Positions 1 through 12,089 of a stretch of DNA of 64,000 bases are shown here, in pieces. The DNA lies in contig JAYKKM010000005.1 in NCBI GenBank assembly GCA_035772405.1, positions 4,200,501-4,264,500 of the forward strand. The letters are read 5' to 3'. How positions within the stretch are numbered: the first letter of the stretch is position 1; every line of letters begins with the position of its first letter. Under the pieces are notes generated by a model. That model saw only the letters and a program-made list of their open reading frames with translations. It had not been told where the DNA came from and did not search any database. This stretch comes from Chrysogorgia sp. JL179-B06 (Eukaryota; Cnidaria; Anthozoa; Scleralcyonacea; Chrysogorgiidae). The position numbers and the translations under genes are program-made.

Positions 1-68
1 GTATCCTTTATTATTGCTTTTTTCCATTCCTTACCAGCCCCACTCCTGTATTAATAATGAACGGTCCC
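1..68. mobile_element. 3' end of a PIF/Harbinger-like MITE (cut by window edge)
   Basis: The stretch ends in AATAATGAACGGTCCC followed by TTA. The same terminus closes the complete element at 30,245-30,895, which has matching inverted ends and a TTA duplication. Only the right end is inside the window. Confidence 0.55.
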
Positions 69-544
69 TTATGTAACAGAATTATTTACAAAAACAAGTT
101 ACGTGCTGCTTATCAAATAATCTGTGGTTTGGCCACTAATTATCGATATTTTATGAATAATATTTTGTAATTATATGTTCGCTTATTATATATTTTATAT
201 ACTTTATTATATATTTTAAATTTAGTATGATAGATTTGTTGTAAATATAGTTTTAAATTTTATTAATTGTAGATTTCACGACTCTCTGGAAGAGCATTGT
301 ATGATGAAGAGACTCCGTGATTAAATAAAGTTTTTGATTTTTTTTGTGGGACCACAAGTCTGTCTTCTAAATACCTTGGACCAGTCGGGCATAAACTCCA
401 CAAATAGCATCCATCGCGGTCCAAAAATGTGCATAATAGAAATGACAGTTCAATGGGCATATGTCCTACAAGCTCTATATTTGAAATAAGCCCCCCACTC
501 CATTAAAGCCCCCTCAAACGCGTGAATAAAAATAAGCCACCCAG

Positions 545-790
545 GGTATAGGTCTAGTGGTTACCACACATGTCTATGAGCTGGGAGACACAAGTTTCAA
601 ATCTTGGGTCGGACCTCCACTCAGGGTCTTAAAATAATTGAGGAGCAAGTGCTGCCTTTGCAATAATATCAGCAAATGGTAAGATTTTCGGGTCTTCTCG
701 GATAACGACCTTAAATCGTAGGCCCTCGGAACCCCTATAATTGGGCTTCTAGCCTGTTGGAGTATTCCTTTCACCTAAGAGTGATAAATC
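545..790 (+). mobile_element. tRNA-derived SINE
   Basis: The head looks like a tRNA gene with pol III boxes: an A-box-like GGTCTAGTGGTTA near 551 and a B-box-like GTTTCAAATC near 592. A non-tRNA body follows (AAATAATTGAGGAGCAAGTG near 632 and TCTTCTCGGATAACGACC near 693) of the kind shared by many invertebrate SINEs. The last ~55 bases (GGGCTTCTAGCCTGTTG) recur inverted at about 7,582, 15,682 and 58,740 in the segmental repeat, so fragments of the family are scattered here. No target duplication was identified. Confidence 0.6.
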
Positions 791-868
791 TGATAAACTA
801 TAAATTGTTAAAAATGTCGCGTCAAAATAATAGGCATATATGAAGTAGATGCAGCTTGCTATTGATTC

Positions 869-888
869 CGAACGAACGAACGAACGAA
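869..888. repeat. (CGAA)n microsatellite
   Basis: Five uninterrupted CGAA units. The surrounding 800-1,640 holds no gene I can support. It contains an inverted pair of AATCGGCCCGATTA-like words near 1,020 and 1,200, possibly the ends of a short foldback element. Confidence 0.7.
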
Positions 889-1639
889 TTCACACAGAAT
901 ATAAAGCGTTGCCTCACTCTGAGGATTTTCCAGTGGCATTTCACATCTTCAGGATGACGTCATCGCGTAACTGACGTTCTCCCGCCAGTAAATAAAGGTC
1001 CGTTTTACACACTGTGATTAATCGGCCCGATTTATGGTTTAGATGCATGTTAAGGACGAGAAACTGTCAGCGGAATCATTTGTGGGCTCATAGAGGAATC
1101 AATAGTAAGCGATATTATTGACGCGACGTTTTTAACGAACGCCACAGGGCACGTACCGACTTTAGTCCATACGCATACCTTGGTTTCTCTTCCAAACCAT
1201 AATCGGCCCGATTATTAATAATCGCAGCGTATAAACGTACCACATCGTTTCATCCATCCATCGTTTTACATACATCTGCATGTACATGTCTGTAAGTCGC
1301 GTATTTATCAGTCTTGCTACGACGCGGGCCACCTGCAAAACCAAAAACTGATAAAAAATGGATAGTCTATTAGGGTTTCCTTTACGTGTGTTTATTTGCA
1401 TTATATAACCTGTTCCTATCCAAAAATATCTCCGGAGGGTCCTCAAAATAGATTATACAAAAAAGAATAGAAAAGCAACAAAATAGTGGGAAAACAGTAA
1501 GAAAATTAGTTATTTACATAATAAATATTTAAGACTAAGTTTAAAAGAGCTAAAATTATTAAGAACTTTCGTTGTTTCAGGCAAAGTGTTCCAATCATTA
1601 ATAAAAATATAGTCAGTTCTATCTTGACCCCAATTGGTT

Positions 1640-1882
1640 CTATATAACAGAAGCTCTAGTTATATAACTATGAATTTCACTATCAAGAGTAAAACTAAGA
1701 TTAAAATCATGAGACATTCTATTTTTAACTTTAAACACAAAACAGCAACGATGAAAACATCTCTTTGATTGAAGGGACATCCATCCAAGGGTCACAAGTG
1801 CCTCAGAGCCCGAAGAAAAAGTTGGTCGATTTAATACGGCTTTAGCCACCTTATTCTGCAATTCCTGAAGTATGTCCATCAA
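1640..1882 (-). pseudogene. LINE reverse transcriptase C-terminal remnant
   Basis: The minus-strand reading contains ILQELQNKVAKAVLNRP, then LGWMSLQSKR, then IHSYITR. This is the order found downstream of the catalytic region in many non-LTR retrotransposon polymerases (LQ-LQN-A, GW-L-R and H-NTR blocks). The reading is only 80 residues with no upstream domain in frame, so it is a relic. It is not the same piece as the LINE fragments in the segmental units. Confidence 0.55.
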
Positions 1883-2186
1883 ACTTTGATTGTGTCGATC
1901 ACCCCAAACAATGTCCTATCAAGTCCTATCGCTTTGTTGGTTTTAAGTTTACTGAGATGGGAGGTGACTCATGAATCCTCTGTAATTTCTTCAAACTCAA
2001 ATATAGACGTAGTTGACCTGTAGCTGATGGTTGATGGATCTTCAGTAGTAGAATTTGAGCTGGAGCAAAATGTTTTGGTCAATTTTTTCACCAATAGGGG
2101 GTAACGTCGTATGCAACCAGTTGTATGCAACAATGTATTAAATTGCAACGAGCTGTAGACCTTCGATTGTAATTAACACTAACTTG

Positions 2187-2389
2187 TCAGATGGGTGTGG
2201 CATGGCCATATATATCTCTGGAGTTAGAGTCAATAGTCAATAAACACTGCTGATAATTCAATTGAGAAGGCAAGAACAACTGATTAAGAGCGTTTGTCAG
2301 CGAATAAAAAGGTTCATTGTCTGTGGTCATAAATAAATCACCACCAAATGAGTCACTATATTGTAAATGATAGACTTTATCATACACTA
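2187..2389 (-). other. Candidate terminal coding exon, function unknown
   Basis: A minus-strand reading of about 66 residues (contains YHLQYSDSFGG and ends HATPI-stop) is preceded at 2,390-2,391 by an AG that could be a splice acceptor. Its composition is protein-like rather than repeat-like, and it lies in single-copy sequence. The initial codon is not ATG, which fits an internal or last exon. I do not recognise the family and no partner exon was found. It could be a chance open frame. Confidence 0.25.
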
Positions 2390-3118
2390 AAATGATTTCT
2401 GGGACATCAGTTAAAAGTAAAAAAATATTTTTTAATAATATTACTTATACAGCTAAAGGCAGTATATTTCCAGCTGACAGTATAGTATTTAAGAATGATC
2501 GAAATTTAAGAAATATCTTGTAAGTTACTGGCTTTTTTATTTGAATACTTTGATTTGATTTGATTTTCTAGTTCAAGTTTTTACAAGTTTCTGAAGCGTG
2601 AGACCCACACGCTGAAGTATCTGATCAAATATTTGTTGATCAGTGCGAACACACTGGCTCCTGTGAGAACAAATAGGGGTGAACTCACAATACACGTTAT
2701 GCACCTAAAAACAGAAAGAAAACGTCAAAGCTTACAACATTAAGAGTAAAGAAATGCATAACTTGTTTGTCTTCTAATCGGAGACGATCAAAATACAAAA
2801 AATGGAAAGCAAAGTTTCAGTCAAAAGACTACAATTAAATACCTTCCGACTTCCGCAGTCTGTTCTGTATTGAGTATAATACCGACGAACGTTTGCTTCA
2901 TTTGAAAGAACTTTTGAAAGAATATCTAATTTTATATATCGCCTCGTTCATGAGATATTTAGGTTTGTTTGATATGTAAATAAGATACCCTGTGACGTCA
3001 CGTTGGTGACTTTGGAAACCATTTTGACTTATTGGAAAATTATGTATAGTTTTGGGATTATTTAACGAAATTACTTGAAACTTTGCGCATGAATGCATCT
3101 ATTGACAGTTAGTTTTAA

Positions 3119-3194
3119 GAGTCCCGAAAAGGAATCGAACCTGTAACCTTCTGATTGCCGGTGAGACGCTATAACCATTGAGCTACCAAGACTC
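3119..3194 (-). repeat. tRNA-like relic (SINE head or tRNA pseudogene)
   Basis: On the minus strand the segment has matching outer ends GAGTC/GACTC, an A-box-like TAGCTCAATGGTTA and a B-box-like GGTTCGATTCC. About nine bases precede the D arm instead of seven, and the anticodon arm is imperfect (loop CCGGCAA without the usual T at position 33). It is therefore unlikely to be a working tRNA. More decayed copies lie at about 10,430-10,515, 18,562-18,650 and 61,603-61,700 in the other units. Confidence 0.5.
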
Positions 3195-3740
3195 AGATGA
3201 AGATTGGAGGTTACAATGATGTACTTTTTAATAGTTTTTGCTTAAACTTAGATTAAAATTTTTATTAAATATTAAATAACCTGTCTTTAATAGACAACAT
3301 TCAGTCAAAGATGAAACCACTTAAGTAAATATTTTTGAAACGTGCTTGATCGCAATTTTGCATGAATACTAATTTGCAGTATTGCGCATTTTCACAATAG
3401 GTATGAATAGTTTGTCTTTATAAGTAACTTGATAAAGTATGTGAGTTTAGGTAGAAACGGGTTTGGCATATGGAACTTATTTCTACTTTACATTACAATT
3501 AATTCCATATATTCTATACAATTTTAAATTTTCATCCGGTGGTATAATCTTATTCAACACTGGCAGGAAGCTTCTTGTGAAGCGTAGCCAGATGCAAAAC
3601 TAGTGTTAATTACTATAACTGTCTAATTTAAAATGGGGTGCTTTGTACGAAGATGCAAATAACGCAAGCGAATAAAGAAATTACAAGAAGAGAAGAAACA
3701 CTCTTCTCTGGTAAAAATGCGTCGAAATATCATCCCTTTA

Positions 3741-3953
3741 TCACTTTTGTATCTTTAAAATGACATTATTTCTTCTCATCAATCGTTTGGCCGAATGACA
3801 ACGCTGATACCTCTCGACGCTGAAGTCTCCCAAGAGTTTTGTGCATTTCGGTTCCATAAATACTAGTTTAAACAACACGTCTAATTCACAGCATGGGATT
3901 TTATACACACCTGTGCTTAATATAGCAATAGATACTATACTTAGCTTGCACAA
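3741..3953 (-). other. Conserved small open frame downstream of IL-17-like copy 1
   Basis: About 70 residues including VSIAILSTGVYKIPCCELD and DFSVERYQRCHSAKRL. The frame begins at a TTG, not an ATG. It is kept open at 11,108-11,320 (unit 2) and 19,707-19,991 (unit 3, where it extends upstream to an ATG), but is stopped in unit 5 (TAG near 62,344). Unit 4 begins downstream of it. It lies about 550 bases past the IL-17-like stop codon on the same strand. It may be UTR or intergenic sequence preserved simply because the duplication is young. I assign no function. Confidence 0.2.
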
Positions 3954-4434
3954 GGAAACGATGAGTCGAAAGCAAGATAATATTGCCTTGGGATAATTTC
4001 TGCATATTTCTGGTATTATACACTATAGCTTATTCTTTGGACAGTTTTGTCGTTTTATTTTTATTGCAGTTTTTGTAACGGGTGTTTTTCAATTTCTTGT
4101 AATTAGCTGTATTCCCAAACATTAGTGCTTGCTTGCGAATGTTTAGACTTCTCTTGGCTATATACATCAGACTTGATGGCGTGTTGCTATTAGCAACGAA
4201 TGCGTTATCACATTATGAAATACTACCTGCTGCGTATCCGCAATGTACTAGTAATAATGCAGCCATGAAGTGTCTATGGGGATGCAGATAAAAAATCACC
4301 GTCGTTTGCCACCCATCACCCTGCTACCTCGATTTACTTCTTATTCTGTTAAAGAATGTGGGTATCATCCATTGTTATATGAACTCTTAAAAAATGAAAG
4401 CTACTCGATGATATTCAAAAATTGTTGATAAAAG

Positions 4435-4440
4435 TTTATT
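4435..4440 (-). terminator. Poly(A) signal AATAAA of IL-17-like copy 1
   Basis: AATAAA on the minus strand lies about 58 bases past the stop codon of copy 1. The same sequence is present at the matching position in the other copies. Confidence 0.5.
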
Positions 4441-4497
4441 TCATTTAAGATTTTAAGATTAGATTTTCTTACAAAGAGCGATAGTTTTCCATTTATT

Positions 4498-5851
4498 CTA
4501 TTTTTTTATGTATACATATGCAACATTTAATTCTTCTTCGATCCATCTCCAGGACGCCTCTCCTGTTTTGTAGTCACACATTGAGTACAAAACTTTGTGA
4601 AAGAACTTCACAGGCTTACAAAATGTTATGTTGCAGTTGACGCATTTGGCGTAAGGTATCATTCTTGGAAACCGTAAGGGATTGTCATTGATCACCCATT
4701 TCCATGGACAGTTGGTTGACAGTTCGTTAAACATGGAGCTTTTCCTGTGAATGGTAGATTTCATTGACGACGATTTTTGAACGAAGTCGTAACGTTGCCT
4801 GTAGGTTTTCAGTATGGGTGGCTCTTGAACGTTGGATGGCGGTAGCTTATAACATATTTGACCAGTCGAAAATGGAAATATGATTGGATAGAGGATTACA
4901 GCAAAGAGCTAAAATAATAAAGAGAAAAGTTAGCTTTTAATTAACCTTGTAAAAGAGCAGAGAATTTTTTCGGAACAATGCAGACAAGCACATTTTAGAT
5001 GAAGAAAACATAATTAAATGTATTTCATGAATTATCACTGAATAATTCCCTAATATATTTAACAATTATGCCAAGATTTCATATACGAGAGCGAGTGGTA
5101 TAATTGTTTTATAATATAAGACACTGCATGGTATTTACTATAGGTTTTTTTCGTGTTCTTTTATCAAGCAAATACCTGATTTCTTGCTCATTCTCTTTAG
5201 TAAAACATTTGGCCAATTTGTTTTTTCATTTCTAATGGGGCTGATAGCTAGACAGTATAAGAACCAAGGAAATGGCAGAAAAACTCATATCTGGTGAATC
5301 ATATCTATATTATAAATGTTTTTATTTCCTGCCTTTGTCGACCTCAGAGACTATTTGATCACCAAAACACCAAAGCTACGTGAAGCCCCTGTACAGCGGG
5401 TACCATCAGGTCCGAAGTTATGTGTTTCTTCTTTAAATATATGTATATATGTTGTGCACAGCTTTTTATCATAAAAAATTAACCGTTTTAGTGAAATCGG
5501 GATCCAAGTGTTAGCGTCCATAAATATTAATAGAAGCAGGGAAAAGGCAACATATCAACAGCATTTTTTAGTCAAACGGGAATATTTCACCGGTGTAATG
5601 ATTGTAGGAGCTTTGAGTTGACAGACCATACAAAGTGAACGATCGTCAAGCTCAAATCATGATTGATTATTACAACCTTAAAACAATTAACGACTAGTGT
5701 TTAAACATCTTTTAAACGAGAACAATTTTTTAAAACAAATGCAGGATGTCGCTAATAACTAATGTAAACCTATAGACAAGTGTGAACTACAACTATTTTC
5801 TATAGAAACACTTACCATACTATTCACAATTTGTTTAATTTCCATTTTCAT
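4498..5851 (-). CDS. IL17-like: IL-17-like secreted cytokine, copy 1 (two exons)
   Basis: Exon 1 is 5,816-5,851 (12 codons from ATG at 5,851, donor ATG|GTAAGT). Exon 2 is 4,498-4,908 (acceptor TTTTAG|CTC, 136 codons plus stop). The junction is in phase 0. The 148-residue product starts with a hydrophobic signal peptide that spans the splice site (LFAVILYPIIFPF). The C-terminal half carries the IL-17 core: CPWKWVINDNPLRFPRMIPY, then AKCVNC, FCKPV and MCDY. The order Cys-Pro-Trp, Asp-Pro-x-Arg-x-Pro, Ala-x-Cys matches IL-17 cystine-knot cytokines, which signal outside the cell through IL-17 receptors. Size and gene structure fit invertebrate IL-17s. Family assignment is by motif only; the receptor partner is unknown. 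Confidence 0.78.
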
Positions 5852-5933
5852 ATATTCTTTCTGAGTACTGCTCACTTATATAGTTCACTTTAGATGTGTA
5901 TTTTGTGTTTGAGTCATTTCATAGAGAAACTGA

Positions 5934-5942
5934 CTTTATATA
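5934..5942 (-). promoter_or_regulatory. TATA box of IL-17-like copy 1
   Basis: TATATAAAG on the minus strand lies about 85 bases before the ATG. It is kept at 14,061-14,069 (copy 2) and 24,071-24,079 (copy 3). Copy 4 has TATATAATG instead (about 57,094-57,102). A second, closer ACTATATAAG near 5,876 is deleted in copy 3, which favours this one as the real box. Confidence 0.45.
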
Positions 5943-6911
5943 CAGCAGGCAATGCAGTGGGTTTGCACCCAAATTTATTTTCATTACAATAGAACAATTA
6001 TAATATTTGGCATCTGCAAGATGTGCTGAAAGCAAGTTGTAGCTGCACCTTCCTGAATCCACCAGTACTCATATGCAAATATTAAATATATAACGGAAAA
6101 TTTATATGGCCACCGCGCACTAGAACACCATCCAAACAACAGACCAGCTAGCAATTACAGTACTTTGAAGTAGTTGATATTAGCCAAACATTTACCTTCT
6201 TAACATTTGACGAATTCAATTTGGCAATTTTTAACATGATTAACCGCTTCATACTGAATCAGCTACAATACATGAGGGTTCTTTATTGGAACGTTTACAC
6301 AATGGGGGACGGTAATTGCTTTATCAACGTAAATTATCCAAACAGCGAGGGGTACCCGACTGTTTCCATGATTTAATATTACGAAATAGATACGATACAT
6401 GCGGTGTTATCAGTGTATGCGGAACTATGAGGAAGTGACACATCGAAACCCTATCATGTACAAGATCAATTCTCTGATCATTGCTCTCATTTTGTGATTT
6501 GATGTTGTGCATGCAGGTGATCAGAGAGAGAGCCTTCCGTTATATCAAAGCATGTTCCTTGAATATGACTTCCGGTGTGACTGTGCAGAGGAAGTTAGGA
6601 AGTAGACATGCATCGGTTAGCTGAGTGTTTCATGATAGCAACTTTCCATGCAGCACTATCTAATGCTAGTTCCTTACGCAAACCCTTCTTCCCCAAATCT
6701 GTTTTCACAACCTTCTTCCATGTCTTCCTAGGTCTCCCTTTCCCCCTTCTTCCACCATATATCTAAATCAATAATCTTGATCCATCTTCTGCATGACGTT
6801 ATCAAACTAAACCAGTCCGCCTACTCCTACCGATAACACTGATGCTAACCAGCTCCAAACGATCTCTTAGCTCCAAATCTATTCCTTTGTGGTGCTTTTT
6901 GTTTTAACCAT

Positions 6912-7112
6912 ATGAAGTACATCATTGTATATAGTTCATATAAGATGTATTCAAATCAGCGCCTATTGATTCCATTTTATGATGAGGCTGAAATTATTAA
7001 ATGTTCAATAATTTACAAGAGAATAAACGGGAATAGTCCCGCTTATATTTATGATATGTTTCCACGTAAAATAGACGTACATTCAAGACTTACTATAGAC
7101 AGGACATATTAA
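6912..7112 (+). pseudogene. LINE C-terminal remnant, unit 1
   Basis: The reading contains EIIKCSIIYKRINGNSPAYI and DMFPRKIDVHSRLT, resembling the block near the end of many non-LTR retrotransposon ORF2 proteins (K-x-x-NG-x-x-P-x-Y-...-L-R-...-H-x-R). Identical copies are at 15,015-15,215 (unit 2) and about 58,071-58,269 (unit 4, one base lost). It is a fragment inherited with the segment. Confidence 0.45.
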
Positions 7113-7374
7113 TATTGTCTGCTCGTGCTATAATTGTGAGGATGAAGGTGTAAGTTCATTCACTACGGAATAAAATTTTTAATAATTCTTAACATATAGT
7201 AATTCTTAGAAATAGTTCTTTTAATCATTTTATTGTAAACAGTATAGTCTGAGGGCTAGTAGTTTATTAGTTTTTTATTCTAACTGTCACTTGTCAACCC
7301 CGTGAAATAAAGTTGTTAATTTATTGCATGGCTAAAGTACATGACGCATTGCATGGCTAAAGTACAACACTAAC

Positions 7375-7569
7375 ATGGCAATACATAGGAACATAATGAT
7401 GGAAAGTTATCTCAGTTTGAATCAAAGTCTCGGCTCAACAATCTTCTGTAGGGAGTCCGTTCTTAAGTCTCTCGATTATGGGTGGATGGCATCTAATGGT
7501 TACTCGCTTATAGCGAGTTGCGAGCACGTTCTTGCGATAGTTTATTATATCTATCACTCTTTTAGGTGA
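7375..7569 (+). other. Repeated small open frame, unit 1
   Basis: A 64-residue ATG frame, identical at 15,477-15,671 and, with a changed 3' end, at 58,530-58,793. No recognisable domain or signal peptide. Because the surrounding noncoding sequence is equally conserved, conservation gives no evidence that it is translated. It includes a short palindrome, CTCGCTTATAGCGAG, near 7,503. Confidence 0.12.
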
Positions 7570-8059
7570 ATGGAATACCCCAGGCAACAGGCTAGAAGCC
7601 CAATTGATAGGTGTCCGACCAAGGATGACTGCATGATATAAGAGGATTAGACATGAATATTTTTGAGAATTGATATTCCCCCGCTTATAAGCTCACCCTG
7701 GATAAAGACGCATGCGCCTTTAAACAATCAAAATCTGCGAGTTTGATAGACAGGAACAGAATACCGTACTTTTAATAATTACATGCTTTATAGATCTCGG
7801 CGCTTTTACCCGGTATTGGCATGGAACTTCAATGCCATTGTTTCTTTTATTCTCGTGGGGTATGGCTAGAGGTGCGCCTTATGCGAATTTTTATAGGCGC
7901 ATGCGCCTCTAAACGACCATTTTGACACTGAAGATTATCGAAAAATCTTGAATTTTCGCTTACAGGCGCATGCGCTTATATGTGGGGGAATACGGTACGA
8001 AATAATTTTAATGACTATTGATGTTGTTAAGCAAAGCACTAGATTCAAAAAGCATTTGC

Positions 8060-9410
8060 TACTAAATATTGTGCCGCAGGAACTCGATTTTTATAGTCTT
8101 TTTCCACGAGGGTGTCCTCTATAGAGCTCCTGAATTGGCCGACCTGATCGTTGAGTCGTTCTACAGAGTCTCTAGAGATATATATCGCCGTTGAATTTCA
8201 CAAAAATCCCAATCTCCATTGTCCCTGATGAATTTATCATAACTCCTCAACAAGTTTAACTTCCAGTTCGGATAAAAATTTATAAATCTACTGATCCTGA
8301 CGAAATACCAAATTATCTCCTTAAATCCTTTGCGCTCTTCCTAAGTAGTCCCATATGCTCTCTTTTTAACTCTTCAATTGTCCAAGGTTTCCTCCCAGCT
8401 GTCTGGAAATGTGTAAATGTCTTACCCTTACCCAAGATAGCCAATCTCCAATTTCAGTACGGCGGTATCAAGAACTGTTCTACGACATGTACTAATTAAC
8501 CTCGTTCTTCACTGGTTATAGCTGCAACCGATTTAACTCGGCTCAGTTATCAGATCCTGTATGATTGATTTCTCGAAAGCTTGATCACAATATCCTGCTC
8601 AATAAACTTCGTAACTTAGATGTACCTCCTACTCTGCTCAATTGGTGAGCTCATTTCTAGTAGAAACTGGGTCAAATTAAGACTAAAACAGACTGGTTAA
8701 AAAACCAATTAAATTTGGTTGTATCAGATTCACAAATTAACCTTTTTTTACGGGTTGAAACAGCCGAATTTTGTTGGTTGAAACAACCAAAACACGGTCA
8801 TTTTATTCAAAATATTTGGTTATTTCATAACCATTCAAATTGGTTATGAATCTGAGACAACCTACCAAATCGATAATTGTTTCAACCAATCTGTTTTTAC
8901 AGTGCGGAAAGCAGTCAACGCATGCAGGTGTCCCTCAAGGAACCAAACTTGCAGGTCCTTTGTTCTTTCTCGTGATGATCAATGATTTGCTAACAAATCT
9001 TCCTATGTAAAAGTTTGTAAATGATTGCACCGTATATGAAGTTGTTTCTCGCCCATCTCACTATCTGTGACTGGACTGAATCTAACAATATGCGTTTAAA
9101 TGTTAAGAAAACAAAGGAGTTCTGGATATCCTTTTTGAAATCTCCTGTAGAACTCGATAATTGTCTTTCAACAACTCCTCGTTAGATATCGTAGATCATT
9201 TCAAACTCCATGGATATTATCCGACTATACACCTGGAACCAGCTACATGTCGCTGGTATATGTGCTAAAGCAAGCAGTAAACGTTTATATGCACTCCGAC
9301 TACTTAAACGAAACGTTATACAAACCCGAGACATCGTTATGGGTTTCTGCTCGTTTCTTGGTAGTTGATATATTTTTGAAATTCAAGGTGAAGCGCTTTC
9401 AACGTAAAAA
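8060..9410 (+). pseudogene. Degenerate non-LTR retrotransposon RT, unit 1, split by a MITE
   Basis: Broken plus-strand frames contain STDPDEIPNYLLKSFALFLS and GFLPAVWKCVNVLPLPK, then after an interruption GVPQGTKLAGPLFF and LVMINDLLTNLP. These are reverse-transcriptase domains in order (the D-G-IP finger block and the G-PQG-LGP block before the catalytic region). Stops and frameshifts are frequent and the catalytic motif is decayed. The MITE at about 8,680-8,905 separates the blocks. The same relic is in unit 2 (about 16,190-17,540) and unit 4 (about 59,260-60,570). Confidence 0.65.
8680..8905. mobile_element. Tc1/mariner-type foldback MITE inside the LINE relic, unit 1
   Basis: Inverted ends AAAACAGACTGGTT and CAATCTGTTTTTACAGTG with internal repeated words for 'TTGGTTGTTTCAACC'. 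The intact relative at 28,856-29,076 shows the full CACTGTAAAAACAG terminus and a TA duplication. Present at the same place in units 2 (about 16,810-17,036) and 4 (about 59,848-60,067), so it inserted before the segment was duplicated. Confidence 0.65.
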
Positions 9411-11361
9411 CTGAACTGAATTATTATATTAATTATTATATTATTATAATCTTTATTTATCCACGGTAAATTCACCAAGTTTTACAAAATAATAACAATA
9501 ATTACATAAAAAAATAAATTACAGTCATATAGAAAAAATGTTCCAAGTATAATCTATTACACAACTATTTTATCACTAATTTTCATAAATAAACAAGTGA
9601 TGTTTACAGGTGACATATTGTTTATGGTATCATGCATAAAAAAAGTGCTTTTGAAAATAATTTTTTCCAGTTTTTTGTTTTGAGGTATGTTTCGAAAATA
9701 CTTTCATATTTGTTATTTTTTAAAAACAAAATTGATCAATTTGTTAAAAAATCTGTCACAGAGACTGGGTCCGAATTTAACTCTGATGACGTCAAGATGT
9801 TTGTAAACAAAGACAGAGAGAGAGCGTATTTAAAAAAATATGTCAAGTGATTCGGCAACTAGTGTTGTGAGGAGGGCCAGCAACGCAATATCTTCTCCTG
9901 TGTTTTGTAGCTTTCTCACTAATTTCTGCCATCTTTACACTACTTGCAAACACCTTGATGTGTCAAACACATCAACAAGTTAACCACTTTTTGGCTGAAA
10001 TGTTCCTTCTTTTATAGCGGCTATTTCAGTCGCCTAATAACGTTTTAAATAATTTGTTCTGTTCAATATGTTCTAAACGCATACTGAACATTTAAAAACT
10101 GCAACAATAAATTTCGTTTCACAGGCACTTTAAAAAAGTAAAGAAAATTATAGTGCATATGAAGTAAAAATGAAGTTTGCTTCATTTGAAAGAACTTTTG
10201 AAACAATATCTAATTTTATATATCGCCTCGTTTATGAGATATTTAGGTTTGTTTGATATGTAAATGAGATAACATGTGACGTCATGTTGGTGACTTCGGA
10301 AACCATTTTGACTTATTGGAAAATTATGTATATTTTTGGGTTTATTTAACGAAATCACTTGAAATTTTGCACATGAATGCATCTATTGACAGGACTTAAT
10401 AGTATTGGACGAGATATGGAAGATCCTCAGAGACCCGGAGAGGAATCGAAAGTGTAATTACCTTCTGATTGCCGTTGTGAGATGCTCTAACACATTGCAG
10501 AGCTACCAAGACTGAGATGATGTACAATGATGTACTTTTCAATAGTTTTGCTTAAACTTAGATTAACAACATTCAGTCAAAGATTAAAAATTATACTTAA
10601 GTAAACATTTTAGTAATGATTGTTAACCAATGAAAAGTCAAGAGCACGCAAGATGATTAAGTGTAAGTTTTACCAATAAATTATTTAATACTTTTAACTT
10701 ACTATTATTTTTATGCCGTGCTTGATCACAATTTACATGAATACCTTTTCAGTATTGCGCATTTTCACTAGGTTTGAATAGTTTATTTTTATAAGTAACT
10801 TGATCAACTATGTGAGTTTAGGTAGAAACGGATTTGGCATATGGAATTTATTTGTACTTTAGATTACAATTGATTCCATATATTCTATACAATTTTAAAT
10901 TTTCATCCGGTGATATAACCTTATTCAACACTGGCAGGAAGCTTCTTGTGAAGCGTAGCCAGATGCAAAACTGTTAATTACTATAACTGTCTAATTTAAA
11001 ATGGGGTGCTTTGTACGAAGATGCAAATAACGCAAGAGAATAAAGAAATCACAAGAAGAGAGACACTCTTCTCTGGTAAAAATGCGTCGAAACCGATCAA
11101 CCCTTTATCACTTTTGTATCTTTAAAATGACATTATTTCTTCTCATCAATCGTTTGGCCGAATGACAACGCTGATACCTCTCGACGCTGAAGTCTCCCAA
11201 GAGTTTTGTGCATTTCGGTTCCATAAATACTAGTTTAAACAACACGTCTAATTCACAGCATGGGATTTTATACACACCTGTGCTTAATATAGCAATAGAT
11301 ACTATACTTAGCTTGCACAAGGAAACGATGAGTCGAAAGCAAGATAATATTGCCTTGGGAT

Positions 11362-12089
11362 CAGGGGCGTAGGAAGCTTTGAAAAGTTGGGGGGGCCGAC
11401 CAAAGCAAAATTGTCGTTGTACCTATCAGTGGCGAAGCTAGTCCCAAATGGGTGGTCATGATAACTAATAATCCGAGCGCCGTAGGCACGAGGTTTTCTA
11501 GGAGGGTGCGGGGGTATGCTCCCCCGAAAAATTTTGAAATCTAGATTCCCGCAAATTGCATTTCCTGCATTCTGAACGGTGATTTTTCAGTTCCGAAGTT
11601 TATAAAATTTCATATTTTGGACTGTTTCGCTCTATATCAGAGCTTGGTGGTTCCTGGGACATTTCCCGTATGGCCCTCGAAAATCTGGTGATGGTCCCTG
11701 CTCTCCCGCTGTGAATAGTTGCTCTCCTCCAATCGAATAGTTTTCCCGGGCCCTATTTTTGAGCTACGCCGCCCCTGGGAACCACTGACAACATATTAAT
11801 GCAACAAATTTCCGCCCTTCTGCTTAGTTAAAAAAGAAAGCCTACTAGAGTAGGGCTGCGTAAACTAGAGTTTATTTGTACTTTAGTTTAATAAAACACT
11901 CGGGTTAACATGCAAATATATTGTGATTATTATTTTTTAATTACTTCTATGACTTTCCAACTTGTCGGTAATATCATACATTCATACTATTCAATTATTT
12001 TTGGGGGGGCCGAAAGCTATTCCGGCCCCCCATTTTATAATATTGGGGGGGCCGCGGCCCCCCCGGCCCCCCTGCTTCCTACGCCCCTG
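11362..12089. mobile_element. hAT-type nonautonomous element, private to unit 2
   Basis: Termini CAGGGGCGTAGGAAGC and its inverse GCTTCCTACGCCCCTG are flanked by a perfect 8-bp duplication CTTGGGAT (354-361 and 12,090-12,097, the first being 11,354-11,361). This is the hAT signature. The empty site is visible in units 1, 3 and 5. Inside is G-run-rich sequence and a probable nested element (CAGTGGCGAAGC at 11,430 to CCACTG near 11,789). No transposase. Confidence 0.88.

Noticed and set aside
3119..3194. Functional tRNA gene
   Set aside because: Two extra bases before the D arm, imperfect anticodon stem and missing T33, and the same sequence recurs with decay in every unit.
3590..3670. THAP-like start MGCFVRRCK on the plus strand
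   Set aside because: The frame stops after nine codons and lacks the remaining zinc ligands and the AVPTIF-type region of THAP domains.
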